A program made the translations under genes and the position numbers. Shown one piece after another: positions 43,814 through 52,377 of a stretch of 64,000 nt of DNA (within the stretch, counting starts at the first letter, position 1; every line of letters begins with the position of its first letter). The notes beneath the pieces were generated by a model that was not told the DNA's origin, made no database searches, and saw only the letters and a program-made list of their open reading frames with translations. Source of the DNA: Candidatus Melainabacteria bacterium (GTDB lineage Bacteria > Cyanobacteriota > Vampirovibrionia > Obscuribacterales > Obscuribacteraceae). The stretch spans positions 1 to 64,000 of the forward strand of contig QKMZ01000002.1 in assembly GCA_003242885.1 (NCBI GenBank). Reading direction: 5' to 3'.

Positions 43814-45226
43814 CTAGAGGTTGGTTGCTTTGTGGTTTTGCTCAGCGGACTCGTTGAGTTTCATCAAATAGAGCACACGGCCTGATTCTCCAAGCGGTGT
43901 CTTCTCTATTAGTTCGAAGAATTTCCCAAACTCATTTTCAAATATCTCTTCCGTGTATGATGTGAAAATGTCTTTGCGACTGGCGAGTAGTCGTTGTACT
44001 TGTACATCTGATTTTGGCACGAATTCTATTATGAGGGTTTTGCAGACCAATGAGAAGAACTCTGCAATCCGTTCGAATGGTACGTTGTTGGAGATTGCCA
44101 GATGATGCACTAAAGCAAGGGCCAGACCGGTATCGCAGGGACCTCTTTCAATGAGGCTGGCGCGTTCGTTGTTTGACCAACCTATGCTGGGAGTGGGTGC
44201 GGTCAAATCGATGACGAGAGGAAGAATGCGATTGGAGCTCTCCTTTTCGGCGTCGAGGTAATTTTTCTGAACGCAAAGAGGATCCATGTCTAGCGATATC
44301 GTCATCGCGCCTAGTTCTGCTGCGACTCGGCTATAGCGCCCGCAATTGGCGCCGAAGTCGAAGACTGTTTTAGGTGCTGTCTGCATGAGCATATCGCGCA
44401 CTGTCGCTAGTTTCATTTCCGTCGTCTCTGCAGAATAGCTGTTGCAATCGTAATAGTCAGACCAATTTGATTGGCATTTCGGCAAATGAATACTGGAGAC
44501 TGCGGCTTCGAGTGAGTCTAGCAGACCCAGTAGGGCTTGCTTTGGTAGCTTTCTTTGACCGGCATTCGCAGGAGTGCCTTCGAATTTGGTTTGTAGTTTT
44601 GCGTGCAGGAATAAGTGCATCAACAAATTTCCATTGAGCATTGCTCGTTTTGGCAAAAGTTTGCAAGCGAGATCGAGTGGAATCCCGTCAATATGACTTT
44701 GAGTCAGTCGGCTTAAACGCAGGTCTACATAAGCCATTAACGCAAGAGGCGCAAGGAAGTGTTGGCAAAATTGTTTGTACGCAACCCATGGACTGCCTTC
44801 TTCGTACACTTCGAAAGAGAGAGTATCTATGAGCGATGGCGTGATTCCGAAGAATTGAATGTTGTAGGCGCTTGCATCTTTAAGCGTCATTCCGAATTCG
44901 AGGGAAATCTTTTGAATTCGCAAAGTGGCGAGCGCCGCGGATTTTAGTTGGCTGAAGCTCCATTCGTATGGATAAGAAACGAACGGCACACGTGCGGGCT
45001 TCAGAATTTTGAATGTACGCCCCGTGCGATTGACTTCAATGTCTGCGTCTTCATGCGGGACAAGGAGCCCTTTGCCGACGAGAGTTATGTAGAGACCGGA
45101 CTGAGTAAGTTGTTTGAAATTTTCGCTATAAGATACGCGAACTTTGCGATAGAGATTTCCTCCTTCTTCAAAAACGAATCCATTAGGGTCACGGAAGGAG
45201 GAAGAGAGCGGTTGTGGAGTTGTCAT
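43814..45226 (-). CDS. class I SAM-dependent methyltransferase
   Basis: 470 aa from the ATG at 45224-45226, two bases after the stop of the small membrane gene, which suggests translational coupling; a TTG at 45259 is the alternative. The first 270 residues are not a methyltransferase fold (FRDPNGFVFEEGGNLYRKV and following). The SAM domain starts near residue 285 with VFDFGANCGRYSRVAAE (motif I) and AMTISLDMDPLC (motif II), and runs to LALALVHHLAISN and IIEFVPKSD. The layout matches nodulation-type or polysaccharide-linked methyltransferases with an N-terminal recognition domain. It is encoded with the small membrane protein and opposite the sulfatase-like gene, so cell-surface polymer modification is a reasonable inference. 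Confidence 0.88.
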   Translation of the reverse strand: MTTPQPLSSSFRDPNGFVFEEGGNLYRKVRVSYSENFKQLTQSGLYITLVGKGLLVPHEDADIEVNRTGRTFKILKPARVPFVSYPYEWSFSQLKSAALATLRIQKISLEFGMTLKDASAYNIQFFGITPSLIDTLSFEVYEEGSPWVAYKQFCQHFLAPLALMAYVDLRLSRLTQSHIDGIPLDLACKLLPKRAMLNGNLLMHLFLHAKLQTKFEGTPANAGQRKLPKQALLGLLDSLEAAVSSIHLPKCQSNWSDYYDCNSYSAETTEMKLATVRDMLMQTAPKTVFDFGANCGRYSRVAAELGAMTISLDMDPLCVQKNYLDAEKESSNRILPLVIDLTAPTPSIGWSNNERASLIERGPCDTGLALALVHHLAISNNVPFERIAEFFSLVCKTLIIEFVPKSDVQVQRLLASRKDIFTSYTEEIFENEFGKFFELIEKTPLGESGRVLYLMKLNESAEQNHKATNL

Positions 45227-45228
45227 CG

Positions 45229-45450
45229 CTATTCTCGCCTCGTACTTCGTTTGAGGCAAAGGCGCTTGAGAAACGCTTTTATTGTGAAAATAGCGCCGAA
45301 AAGAAAGCCCATGGCTAGCTGCAACATATAGCTGCCTGTCGAAGGATCGACATATGCGGAGGCTGGTTGGATGAATAAAACTGATAGTAAAAGCGCTATT
45401 GGCAGCGAGTCACTGCCGCGCTGAGCGATATTGGCACGTTGGCATAACAT
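45229..45450 (-). CDS. small membrane protein with YVDPSTGSY motif
   Basis: 73 aa from the ATG at 45448-45450 with GGGAGA seven bases upstream. Two hydrophobic segments (residues 16-30 and 42-58) flank AYVDPSTGSYMLQLAMG. This motif is typical of a widespread small membrane protein found beside sulfatase-like or nucleotide-sugar genes. Basic residues end the chain (KAFLKRLCLKRSTRRE). It is translated just before the methyltransferase and likely works with it or with the sulfatase-like enzyme at the membrane. Confidence 0.82.
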   Translation of the reverse strand: MLCQRANIAQRGSDSLPIALLLSVLFIQPASAYVDPSTGSYMLQLAMGFLFGAIFTIKAFLKRLCLKRSTRRE

Positions 45451-45693
45451 TGAAAAATCTCCCGGACTAAGCGCGCCCTTGCGGCTTCTAAAGTCCAACC
45501 TATCGCAGTTTTCGCGAATCGGCTATTCTTCAGAGCGTCTTATCGTTTTTGAGTATGGAACCGCATATAAGAAAATATGGGGAAAAGTTAGAAAACTGAG
45601 CTATTCTTCCTCCTGTCATAGCCCGCAATGACCGGCCGGACTGCCATAACGGGAAAAACACTGCTGAGCGTGTCATTTTGAGAATTTTTGGCG

Positions 45694-45716
45694 TTCCCTC
45701 ACGTGAGGGAATTTTT
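45694..45716. promoter_or_regulatory. perfect 18-bp palindrome followed by a T-run
   Basis: TTCCCTCACGTGAGGGAA (45694-45711) followed by TTTTTCC, 80 bp before the TadG-like gene. A plus-strand leader terminator (attenuator) or an operator with a CACGTG core are both possible. No plus-strand gene ends nearby, which argues against an ordinary terminator. Confidence 0.6.
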
Positions 45717-45793
45717 CCAGGCAAAATTGCCCTATTAATAGTGTTAGCCGGTAGGGCCAGCGCCGGTTTGGCTTGATACAAAAGAGACTACCC

Positions 45794-47785
45794 ATGAAAC
45801 GCCAAAGAATACGCACAGAGCTACTCTATAGAAACCGCATGCGGGGCAACATGATTGTCCTTGTCGTTTCTATCCTTGCCGGTCTGGTCATAGCCGTCAT
45901 TCTATTCATGCTCGGCTATATTCGTATTCTCGGATCGCATAGCGAACAGCGCACGGCGATTGAAAGTGCCGCCCTGGCGGCTGCAAAAGACCTCAGCCGC
46001 ATTGTGGTCGAGGATCCGAATTTCGGTTTTATCTCGCTGTCAGATGGCGCTCCTGTCGGGACCAGCACCACTGCAGGCGATAAATACTTCATGCCGGTGC
46101 ACGGAATCAACACTATTCTCGGTACTATCCGCCTCGACTTGATTGTCGCCGATCAGCTCAATGATCCCGTTATGAAGGAATTCATCGACAGGGACTACAA
46201 CAATGCGATGGCTGCCAAAGACAAGCTGGTCAATGTTTTGGAAGGTGCAGTTTCCGGCGTCAGTAGCACCGGAGCGGAACCTAAAGACAGAGACGGCGCT
46301 ATTGTCGACCCCTATGATTCAGCAGTTAAGGCTTACAAAGCCAATGTCATCAGACAAACGGCGAACTCCAAGTTTGTTGAAGGTTCGCTCAAGTTGCAAC
46401 TCGGTTGCATCGTCGGCGGAGGCGGTACAAACATCCCGATTCCCAAACCCGAGAATCTGAGCACTGTCAGCAGCAGTCAGCGCATCGGCAACTTCTATAA
46501 GTCTTATACAAATATTCCGTTCGGCGACAAAGACTTCGTCTTCGCTGGTATCGCAGAAGGCGCGACCATTGTCGACAACAACAAGTTCGCCAAGACAATC
46601 CCAGGTCTTCCTTATGTCATTCCTTCGATCGTCCGTGCTGAAGGCGATCAAATGATCTCCACAACGGATGGTACGACGGTGCATAAGGGTGTGCAAAAAG
46701 CCGCTGCCTGCGCCCAGCCTTTCAATGTCTACGACCCGAAGCCGGCACCCGGCATTCTTTCGATTAGTTTTCCAGATGGAAGACCCACAGAAATTGCCAG
46801 TCTAGGTAGTCTGTGGATGGACCCGCAATTCTTGTCACCTTCCAAAGACACACAGATTCTCACTCCCTTGGGCGGTGATTATCCTGGCGGCGGTGGAACT
46901 CTTACTCCGAGCACCTGGTCTGCAGGTGGTGGCGGCGGAGGAGGCGGCGGTGGCGCTTCCAGCAATACGCCTATGAGTATCATCTGGAGCAGCTCCTTCT
47001 ACGACTGGTTGCGCCGGGGTGGCACCAAAGTTGATATCGGCTCAGTTAAGGCGGCAGTGTCTGCGCCTTTCCCTAGCCTGGTTCCAGGAAATAAAGGCCA
47101 CGCAAACGTATTCGGCTTCAATCCTGATGGTTCTGTTCGCACCGGTCAGCTTTCCATTCAGCCTATGCCGTACATGTCGGTCAGCGAAAACCAGTTTGTG
47201 TCAGTGTCGAAAGACGCCTACACTAGCAGCGAACCCGTTAAATATGACGTTATCGTCAGAGATCAAGCCAATATTCGCGGTCGCCTCAATGGCGGAAGGC
47301 ATGGTGGAGAGCCTCTGGACAACCCGGTTTACGCCTCTGCTCTGGCGGCAAGTCTGGGCGGTTCCGGCGGTACTTATGGTGGTGTAGTCACCTGGACCCC
47401 GACTGCAGCAAGTCTTTTGGGATTGATCGGGATTCAGGGAAATCCATGGAGCGGCGGTTTGCTTGGAGTTGTCCCAACAGGCATTGCTATTCTCGGACCG
47501 TATGGATTGATTACCCTTATATATCCGCCGACCAGTCCCAACTGGGTTGCCGGACCGAACAATGACTTCGGTCAGGGTGTACTTCCGCCCGCGCAAATCA
47601 CCAGCTTCACAACTGGACCAGGCGCCGGTGCGCAACGCCCTACTTACACTACCAATGGCAGCGTCATCGATGTCAGGTTTAGAAAACAGATTCCAATTTT
47701 GCCGGCGCCAGCTCCACTCACTGTTCTTGGTGGGCCGCGCTATAAGTTGATTGAATATGGCGGCAGCAGTAGCAGCGGACCCTAA
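45794..47785 (+). CDS. TadG-like (Flp pilus-assembly TadE/G family) protein
   Basis: 663 aa from the ATG at 45794 (AGAG upstream). A basic N-terminus is followed by one transmembrane helix in the TadE/G position (MRGNMIVLVVSILAGLVIAVILF, about residues 18-42) and RTAIESAALAAAKDL, the usual TadG sequence after it. The outward part has a von-Willebrand-like length but no MIDAS motif that I can see. A run of Gly (about 375-388) splits the outward region into two. No other tad genes (cpaF, tadB) are in the window, so it is an orphan. It has a terminator of its own. Confidence 0.82.
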   Translation: MKRQRIRTELLYRNRMRGNMIVLVVSILAGLVIAVILFMLGYIRILGSHSEQRTAIESAALAAAKDLSRIVVEDPNFGFISLSDGAPVGTSTTAGDKYFMPVHGINTILGTIRLDLIVADQLNDPVMKEFIDRDYNNAMAAKDKLVNVLEGAVSGVSSTGAEPKDRDGAIVDPYDSAVKAYKANVIRQTANSKFVEGSLKLQLGCIVGGGGTNIPIPKPENLSTVSSSQRIGNFYKSYTNIPFGDKDFVFAGIAEGATIVDNNKFAKTIPGLPYVIPSIVRAEGDQMISTTDGTTVHKGVQKAAACAQPFNVYDPKPAPGILSISFPDGRPTEIASLGSLWMDPQFLSPSKDTQILTPLGGDYPGGGGTLTPSTWSAGGGGGGGGGGASSNTPMSIIWSSSFYDWLRRGGTKVDIGSVKAAVSAPFPSLVPGNKGHANVFGFNPDGSVRTGQLSIQPMPYMSVSENQFVSVSKDAYTSSEPVKYDVIVRDQANIRGRLNGGRHGGEPLDNPVYASALAASLGGSGGTYGGVVTWTPTAASLLGLIGIQGNPWSGGLLGVVPTGIAILGPYGLITLIYPPTSPNWVAGPNNDFGQGVLPPAQITSFTTGPGAGAQRPTYTTNGSVIDVRFRKQIPILPAPAPLTVLGGPRYKLIEYGGSSSSGP

Positions 47786-47837
47786 GCTCCGCACGGTGAG
47801 CGCAGCTTCCTTTCAAAATTCGAAGTTTGATTGATCG

Positions 47838-47870
47838 AACAGAGCAGACGCTTCATCTGCTCTGTTTTGC
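47838..47870 (+). terminator. intrinsic terminator of the TadG-like gene
   Basis: AACAGAGCAG-acgcttcat-CTGCTCTGTT, a perfect 10-bp stem running into TTTTGC, about 50 bp after the stop. Confidence 0.8.
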
Positions 47871-48008
47871 TGTTAGCGTTGTCGAATTCCTTGATTTCGC
47901 ATAATTCTTTCCCGCCGGTTTTTTGTGGCTCAACCTGGGCAATAGTTTAGTAATGAGCCAATATGCTAGTGTAATCCGGATGAAAAATCCCATGGTGAAT
48001 GCGAATTG

Positions 48009-48680
48009 ATGGACGAAAAGGTAACGGTCTTGCTAGTCGAAGACCATCCGCACATGCGCAAATCGTTGCGACGGCTTCTGGAAAGCGACACTTCGATTAG
48101 TATTGTCGGCGAAGCTTGCGATGGGCGCGAAGGCGTCGATATGTGCGTAAAGCTGAAGCCGGATGTTGTCCTTCTCGATGTGGGTTTGCCGGTTATGGAC
48201 GGCATCGAAGCGTGCAGAATGATGCGTGAGAAGAATCCGGCAGCGAAGATAATCATGCTCACTTCGCACAACAACGAGCGAGATATTTTTGCATCGCTGG
48301 CAGCTGGTGCCAATGGATATTGTTTGAAGGACAGCGACTTTCGAAAGTTTCCTCAGATCGTTCAAACGGTCAAAGGAGGCGACCTTTGGCTGGACGCGGT
48401 AATTGCTGCAAAAGTGTTGAAAGTTTTGCCCACAACGGCTTCGACTTTGATCTCGCAGAAGCTGCCGGCAGAACAGCAAATCGTCTATGAACCGTTGTCA
48501 AAACGAGAAGTAGAAGTTTTGGAATTGCTTGTAGACGGTTTGTCAAACTCTGACATCGCAGCGCGAATGGGCATAGGAATTGAAACTGTTAAGACTCACA
48601 TCAAGAGTATTCTTGGAAAGTTGGCTGTGAGCGATCGCACTCAAGCCGCTATTAAAGCGCTTCGCGCTGGAATTATCTAG
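48009..48680 (+). CDS. NarL/LuxR-family response regulator
   Basis: 223 aa from the ATG at 48009; a TTG one codon earlier is the alternative. The receiver domain holds the acidic pair ED (11-12), the phospho-accepting Asp57 in LLDVGLP, the Thr/Ser in MLTSHN, and Lys in CLKDSD. The LuxR-type HTH (about 155-220) reads LSKREVEVLELLVDGLSNSDIA and ETVKTHIKSILGKL. It is a DNA-binding transcription factor activated by phosphorylation. The CHASE3 histidine kinase that lies convergently downstream is the likely partner. Confidence 0.95.
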   Translation: MDEKVTVLLVEDHPHMRKSLRRLLESDTSISIVGEACDGREGVDMCVKLKPDVVLLDVGLPVMDGIEACRMMREKNPAAKIIMLTSHNNERDIFASLAAGANGYCLKDSDFRKFPQIVQTVKGGDLWLDAVIAAKVLKVLPTTASTLISQKLPAEQQIVYEPLSKREVEVLELLVDGLSNSDIAARMGIGIETVKTHIKSILGKLAVSDRTQAAIKALRAGII

Positions 48681-48755
48681 TCTAATGCGAAATCTCTGTT
48701 CGTAGTTCTATATCGCCTTTCGCGGCGGTACTTTATTCGTGCTTAGTTCGTTTGG

Positions 48756-50549
48756 CTATTTTGTTTCAACGGGAAGTTTGACTATGAACGAACTTCCTTT
48801 GCCCAGCTCGGTTTCCACAACGATTTCGCCGCCCAGTAGGCGCACGATTTCGTTGCAGAGATAAAGCCCCAAGCCGCTGCTGCCGTAACTTGCGCGGGTG
48901 CGTTCACCCTTCACAAAACGGCGGAAAATCTTTTCTCTGTCTTCCTCTGTCAGTCCCGGTCCCTGGTCCGTGACGCTAACGTTGACGAAGTTCTTGTCGA
49001 CCTTTGCACTGACAATGACCTTTGTATTAGCCGGTGAAATTTTTACGGCGTTGGTGCAGAGATTTGAAACGAGGTGAACGATTGCCGTTCTATCAGCTCT
49101 GACAGCGATGTTCGTGCCGTTCAGGGCATTCACGAGTTCAACATCGTGATGTTGTGCAAGTGGGCGAACCACGTCGATGCTTTCTTTGATGGCCGGTGCG
49201 AGATCAACGTTTTCAAAGCTGAGCACTTCGACGCCGTCGTCGTATCGAGAAAATTCCAGCAGTTGCTTGACCATGGTCAGAACGTCTTCGATGCTCTCTC
49301 TGATTTCTTCAAGCATCTCTCCGTCTTTGTTCTTTTGTTTTTCTGCCTCGAAAAGCAACGCCTCTACTGTGTAATTGCAAGCAATCAATGGCGTTTTCAA
49401 ATCGTGCGCGATTGTTTCCAACAAAAGTTCTTTCTGGCGGGAAAGACGAACTTCATCGGTTACGTCGCGGAGCAAGAGGATGAAACCCTTGAGTTCACTG
49501 CCTTCTGTTACTGCCCAACTGGTTGTATCGAAGCGATGTTCTTCTTTGGTGGAAGGACGTCTGATACTGAGGGCGGTGCGTTTTTTTAACCCGGAGGAAT
49601 CGTCTGTTTGCCTAAGTCCGACCTCGCCAAGTTCGGGAAGTAGCAGCATAATGCCTTTTCCGAGAAGTTCAGAACCACTGCTCTGTAGGAAGTCCGCGAT
49701 CATTGGATTGGCGTTGACGATTTGTAGTTGTTCGTCCAATAGAATTATCCCTACGGGTGCATTTTCGGCAATTTCACGGCTGATGCGTTTTGCTGACTCT
49801 GCCGATGCCTGCACGAGTCGAATATGTCGTCTGATGATAAACATCAGTAGCGCAAAGAGTACGGCGAGAAAAACCGCCAGGGCTATGAAAACATTGGCAG
49901 CCGACTTTGCATCGCTCTCAGATTTAAGTGCTCTCGCTTTTACTATTCGCTGCTGTTCAAGCTCGATGTAGACTACTCGACTGCGAATCTGCTGAACTAT
50001 CTCGAAGCCTTTTTTCGCGGCAAGTTTTGCCGCTCCTTCGTCCAAATCCCCCTTGCCTCGGCTGGCAATGGCAGTATCATAATGCCGCTCTAACGTCGAC
50101 ATCAGCCATTCCAGATAAGAGATATGGTGAGCGCGCCTGCTGTCTGTGTCACTCAGATTTTTTGTGTTGCGCATGTGCGGCGCCAATTGTTTTGTGGCGC
50201 GCTTGTAGTGCTCAAGATTCTCTTCGCTCGGTCGTTTCAGATATTCAACGGCTTGCGCCTGGACGTCTTTCACCACCAAAAAAAGAGACTCCAAGGTCGC
50301 CAACAGCTCAAGCGATCGCTCCGCCGCGCGCTCCCCTTCAATGGCTTTGAACGAATTATGATACGCGGATGCAGAAGTTAGAGCGACCAGAATGATTGCC
50401 GTGACAAGACCCGCAGCAAGAATCCCTTCCGCCGAAAAGAACGATTTATTCTGCGATTGAAAGCCATCGGATTTCGCCCCTGAGGGGAGATTGCCGTCCG
50501 GCAAAATCAATGGTTTTGCAGCGTCGCTCGAATTGCTGTTTGTGACCAC
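48756..50549 (-). CDS. CHASE3/PAS sensor histidine kinase
   Basis: 597 aa from a GTG start. Transmembrane helices at about residues 41-63 and 218-240 enclose a helical CHASE3-type sensor domain (AAERSLELLATLESLFLVVKDVQ...). PAS follows (about 255-370, NAPVGIILLDEQLQIVNAN), then HisKA with His382 in IAHDLKTPLIA, and HATPase_c with DQGPGLT and GSSGLGLYL. All catalytic boxes are intact. It ends 76 bp from the NarL-type regulator, in the opposite direction, and they probably form a two-component pair. The ribosome site is weak. Confidence 0.93.
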   Translation of the reverse strand: MVTNSNSSDAAKPLILPDGNLPSGAKSDGFQSQNKSFFSAEGILAAGLVTAIILVALTSASAYHNSFKAIEGERAAERSLELLATLESLFLVVKDVQAQAVEYLKRPSEENLEHYKRATKQLAPHMRNTKNLSDTDSRRAHHISYLEWLMSTLERHYDTAIASRGKGDLDEGAAKLAAKKGFEIVQQIRSRVVYIELEQQRIVKARALKSESDAKSAANVFIALAVFLAVLFALLMFIIRRHIRLVQASAESAKRISREIAENAPVGIILLDEQLQIVNANPMIADFLQSSGSELLGKGIMLLLPELGEVGLRQTDDSSGLKKRTALSIRRPSTKEEHRFDTTSWAVTEGSELKGFILLLRDVTDEVRLSRQKELLLETIAHDLKTPLIACNYTVEALLFEAEKQKNKDGEMLEEIRESIEDVLTMVKQLLEFSRYDDGVEVLSFENVDLAPAIKESIDVVRPLAQHHDVELVNALNGTNIAVRADRTAIVHLVSNLCTNAVKISPANTKVIVSAKVDKNFVNVSVTDQGPGLTEEDREKIFRRFVKGERTRASYGSSGLGLYLCNEIVRLLGGEIVVETELGKGSSFIVKLPVETK

Positions 50550-51096
50550 GGCTCGGCGTGTCTAGGCTGGTGAGGGTACACATCAATGATAGTCGGTTCT
50601 AAGGACAATTTCGCCGACAATTCGAAAATGCAAATGCTGAAAATATAACGCGGCCACGAAGCGAGGTGGGCATCTCACTCCGTGACGCGCGTTGTCTTGG
50701 GAATCTCAGCGACCTCGCGAGGCATCCAAGAATGCCAATCTCCGAAATTCCTTTTTCTTTCAATCCCAACCCTTTAGGGTGGCCAGTCCGTCCGTTCGCT
50801 AGATATGAGCGCGAGAGTTACGTCCCGCGCCCTATCTTGCGGCGAATTCTTGCGGGCGGTCTTTCGAATGACCTCTGGCTACTTTCAATTTACGTGTTGC
50901 ATCGAGAGCGCATACCCCTCGTGCGAGGGAGTGGCGGAAATATTTTTCAAGACCCACAGGCGAACCGATATGGGCTGTTTGCCCGCTAGCGTTCTAAGCT
51001 CTGGTCCGATTTTCTGTTCAGATTACTGTCGAGATAAGAGCCCAGTTTCTTGCCCAGTTTCTTGTCCAGGTTCTTGTCCAGATTTTTATTCGGCTA
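50550..51096. other. spacer with a short perfect dyad and 12-bp tandem repeats
   Basis: About 550 bp. Contains CCCTC-GTGC-GAGGG near 50916-50929 and the 12-bp tandem repeats listed next. Plus-strand ORFs here lack ribosome sites. The promoter of the CHASE3 kinase must lie in the first 100 bp. Confidence 0.5.
51041..51088 (-). repeat. four 12-bp tandem repeats after the GT87 stop codons
   Basis: Units at 51041, 51053, 51065 and 51077. Read in the frame of the GT87 gene, they continue its last residues (HKNLN) after two successive TAG codons as KNLDKNLDKKLGKKLG. The unit is four codons, K-[NK]-L-[DG]. This looks like a former C-terminal tail now outside the gene. Confidence 0.75.
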
Positions 51097-52377
51097 CTAA
51101 TTTAGATTCTTGTGCAACCCGTACTTGAGTGCCGCGTTGCCGGTTACTATTGCGCGCCTGTAGAGTTCGAGCATTATCAGAACAAAGACAATTGGGACTG
51201 CGAAGGTTTTCTTTGTAACTAATAACACCGCATAGATGTTGATAATCAGCCAGGTAGCGTAGGTCAGCGACCGGATGCGCCATTCCAAATACTCCGGCCA
51301 CTTGAAGGCGCAGGCAATAAAGCCGGCAGCAGCGAAGATAGTGAAGTCGTAGAAGAAAACGTGCGGAACCACCATAGGAGTTGCAAAAACGCAGATGATC
51401 GCGGCGAGTGAAACTTTGAATGAATCTGGTAATGGTGATCTGAGCAAGCGGCAGACGAAATACAATCCAATGCCGCCAATAATGGCGGAAAGCGCGTAGA
51501 CTAGCGGTTTGAATACCGCGTGTTGTGCAACCGGCAACATGAGAATAATTGCGCGTGGAAGGCTGGTTGCGAGTTGCGTGTTCACTCCATATTTCGTATC
51601 GGAATACACGGCATCAGCGAGTTTAAGCGTTGATAACCATTCGCGAAAAAGGTCCGGCGAGAAGAAGACGAGATTGATTGCGATAACGCAAGTGATACCG
51701 CATGCGATACCGATCATCGGTTTGAAACGTTTGGCGCTTGCTAGTCCCAGCGTCATCATCACTGCCGGGATGAAGAATTGTGGTTTTAAAACTGCGAGCG
51801 ACCATATCAAACCACCCAGCAAATCTTTGCGTTTATAAACAAAGTAAAGCCCTCCCACAAGCGGCAAAAGTCCGTATATGGCACTTAATTGCCCAATCCA
51901 AATTGAGAGCGCGAGCGGAATCAATGTGAGGGAAATCCAGCCTGCAGCAATGTCCAGATTGCTTGATTCATCAGTCTGAGAGGCGTGCGAAGAAATAAGA
52001 AACGCCGAGTACGCGACCGCAACAAGGGAAAGAATTTGCCACGCCAGTATTGAATATCCGAGTGGCAGGAAACTGAAGGGGACGAAAAGCCCGGCTATGA
52101 GCGGCATGTACATGTATTCAGCAGTGGCGCGAGCCGGCAAAAGAGGTAAGATCCTGTGTGCCGCTTTGTCGAACTCAGTATCAATAAAAGATGTTGAATT
52201 TGCCGGTGGATAGAGCATACGAGCGTTGCCTTCGCGCACTAGTTGGCCGGCTGTGTGATAGGTCATCAAATAATCCGAATTGGAGACTTCTTTCGGCATT
52301 TGTAAGTCGGTGTATATGAAGAGCATGACGAGAATAAAACCCCATGCGGCCGCGATTAACGAAAGATATCTCTTCAT
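51097..52377 (-). CDS. GT87-family polyprenol-phosphate-dependent glycosyltransferase
   Basis: 426 aa, about ten transmembrane helices. After the first helix, an external loop carries NSDYLMTYHTAGQLVREGNARMLYPP, with the Asp and Tyr residues typical of GT87 (DUF2029) mannosyltransferases, and later YMYMPLIAGLFVPFSFL and LKPQFFIPA. It would move a sugar from a polyprenol phosphate to a cell-surface acceptor on the outer face of the membrane. Its start overlaps the stop of the PP-loop gene by four bases (ATGA), so the two are co-translated. The end of the gene is two adjacent TAG codons. Confidence 0.88.
   Translation of the reverse strand: MKRYLSLIAAAWGFILVMLFIYTDLQMPKEVSNSDYLMTYHTAGQLVREGNARMLYPPANSTSFIDTEFDKAAHRILPLLPARATAEYMYMPLIAGLFVPFSFLPLGYSILAWQILSLVAVAYSAFLISSHASQTDESSNLDIAAGWISLTLIPLALSIWIGQLSAIYGLLPLVGGLYFVYKRKDLLGGLIWSLAVLKPQFFIPAVMMTLGLASAKRFKPMIGIACGITCVIAINLVFFSPDLFREWLSTLKLADAVYSDTKYGVNTQLATSLPRAIILMLPVAQHAVFKPLVYALSAIIGGIGLYFVCRLLRSPLPDSFKVSLAAIICVFATPMVVPHVFFYDFTIFAAAGFIACAFKWPEYLEWRIRSLTYATWLIINIYAVLLVTKKTFAVPIVFVLIMLELYRRAIVTGNAALKYGLHKNLN

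Noticed and set aside
51094..51099. TAG read as a sense codon (alternative code) at the GT87 end
   Set aside because: Other clear genes, such as deoB, end in TAG, so general recoding is unlikely; a lost tail explains the pattern.
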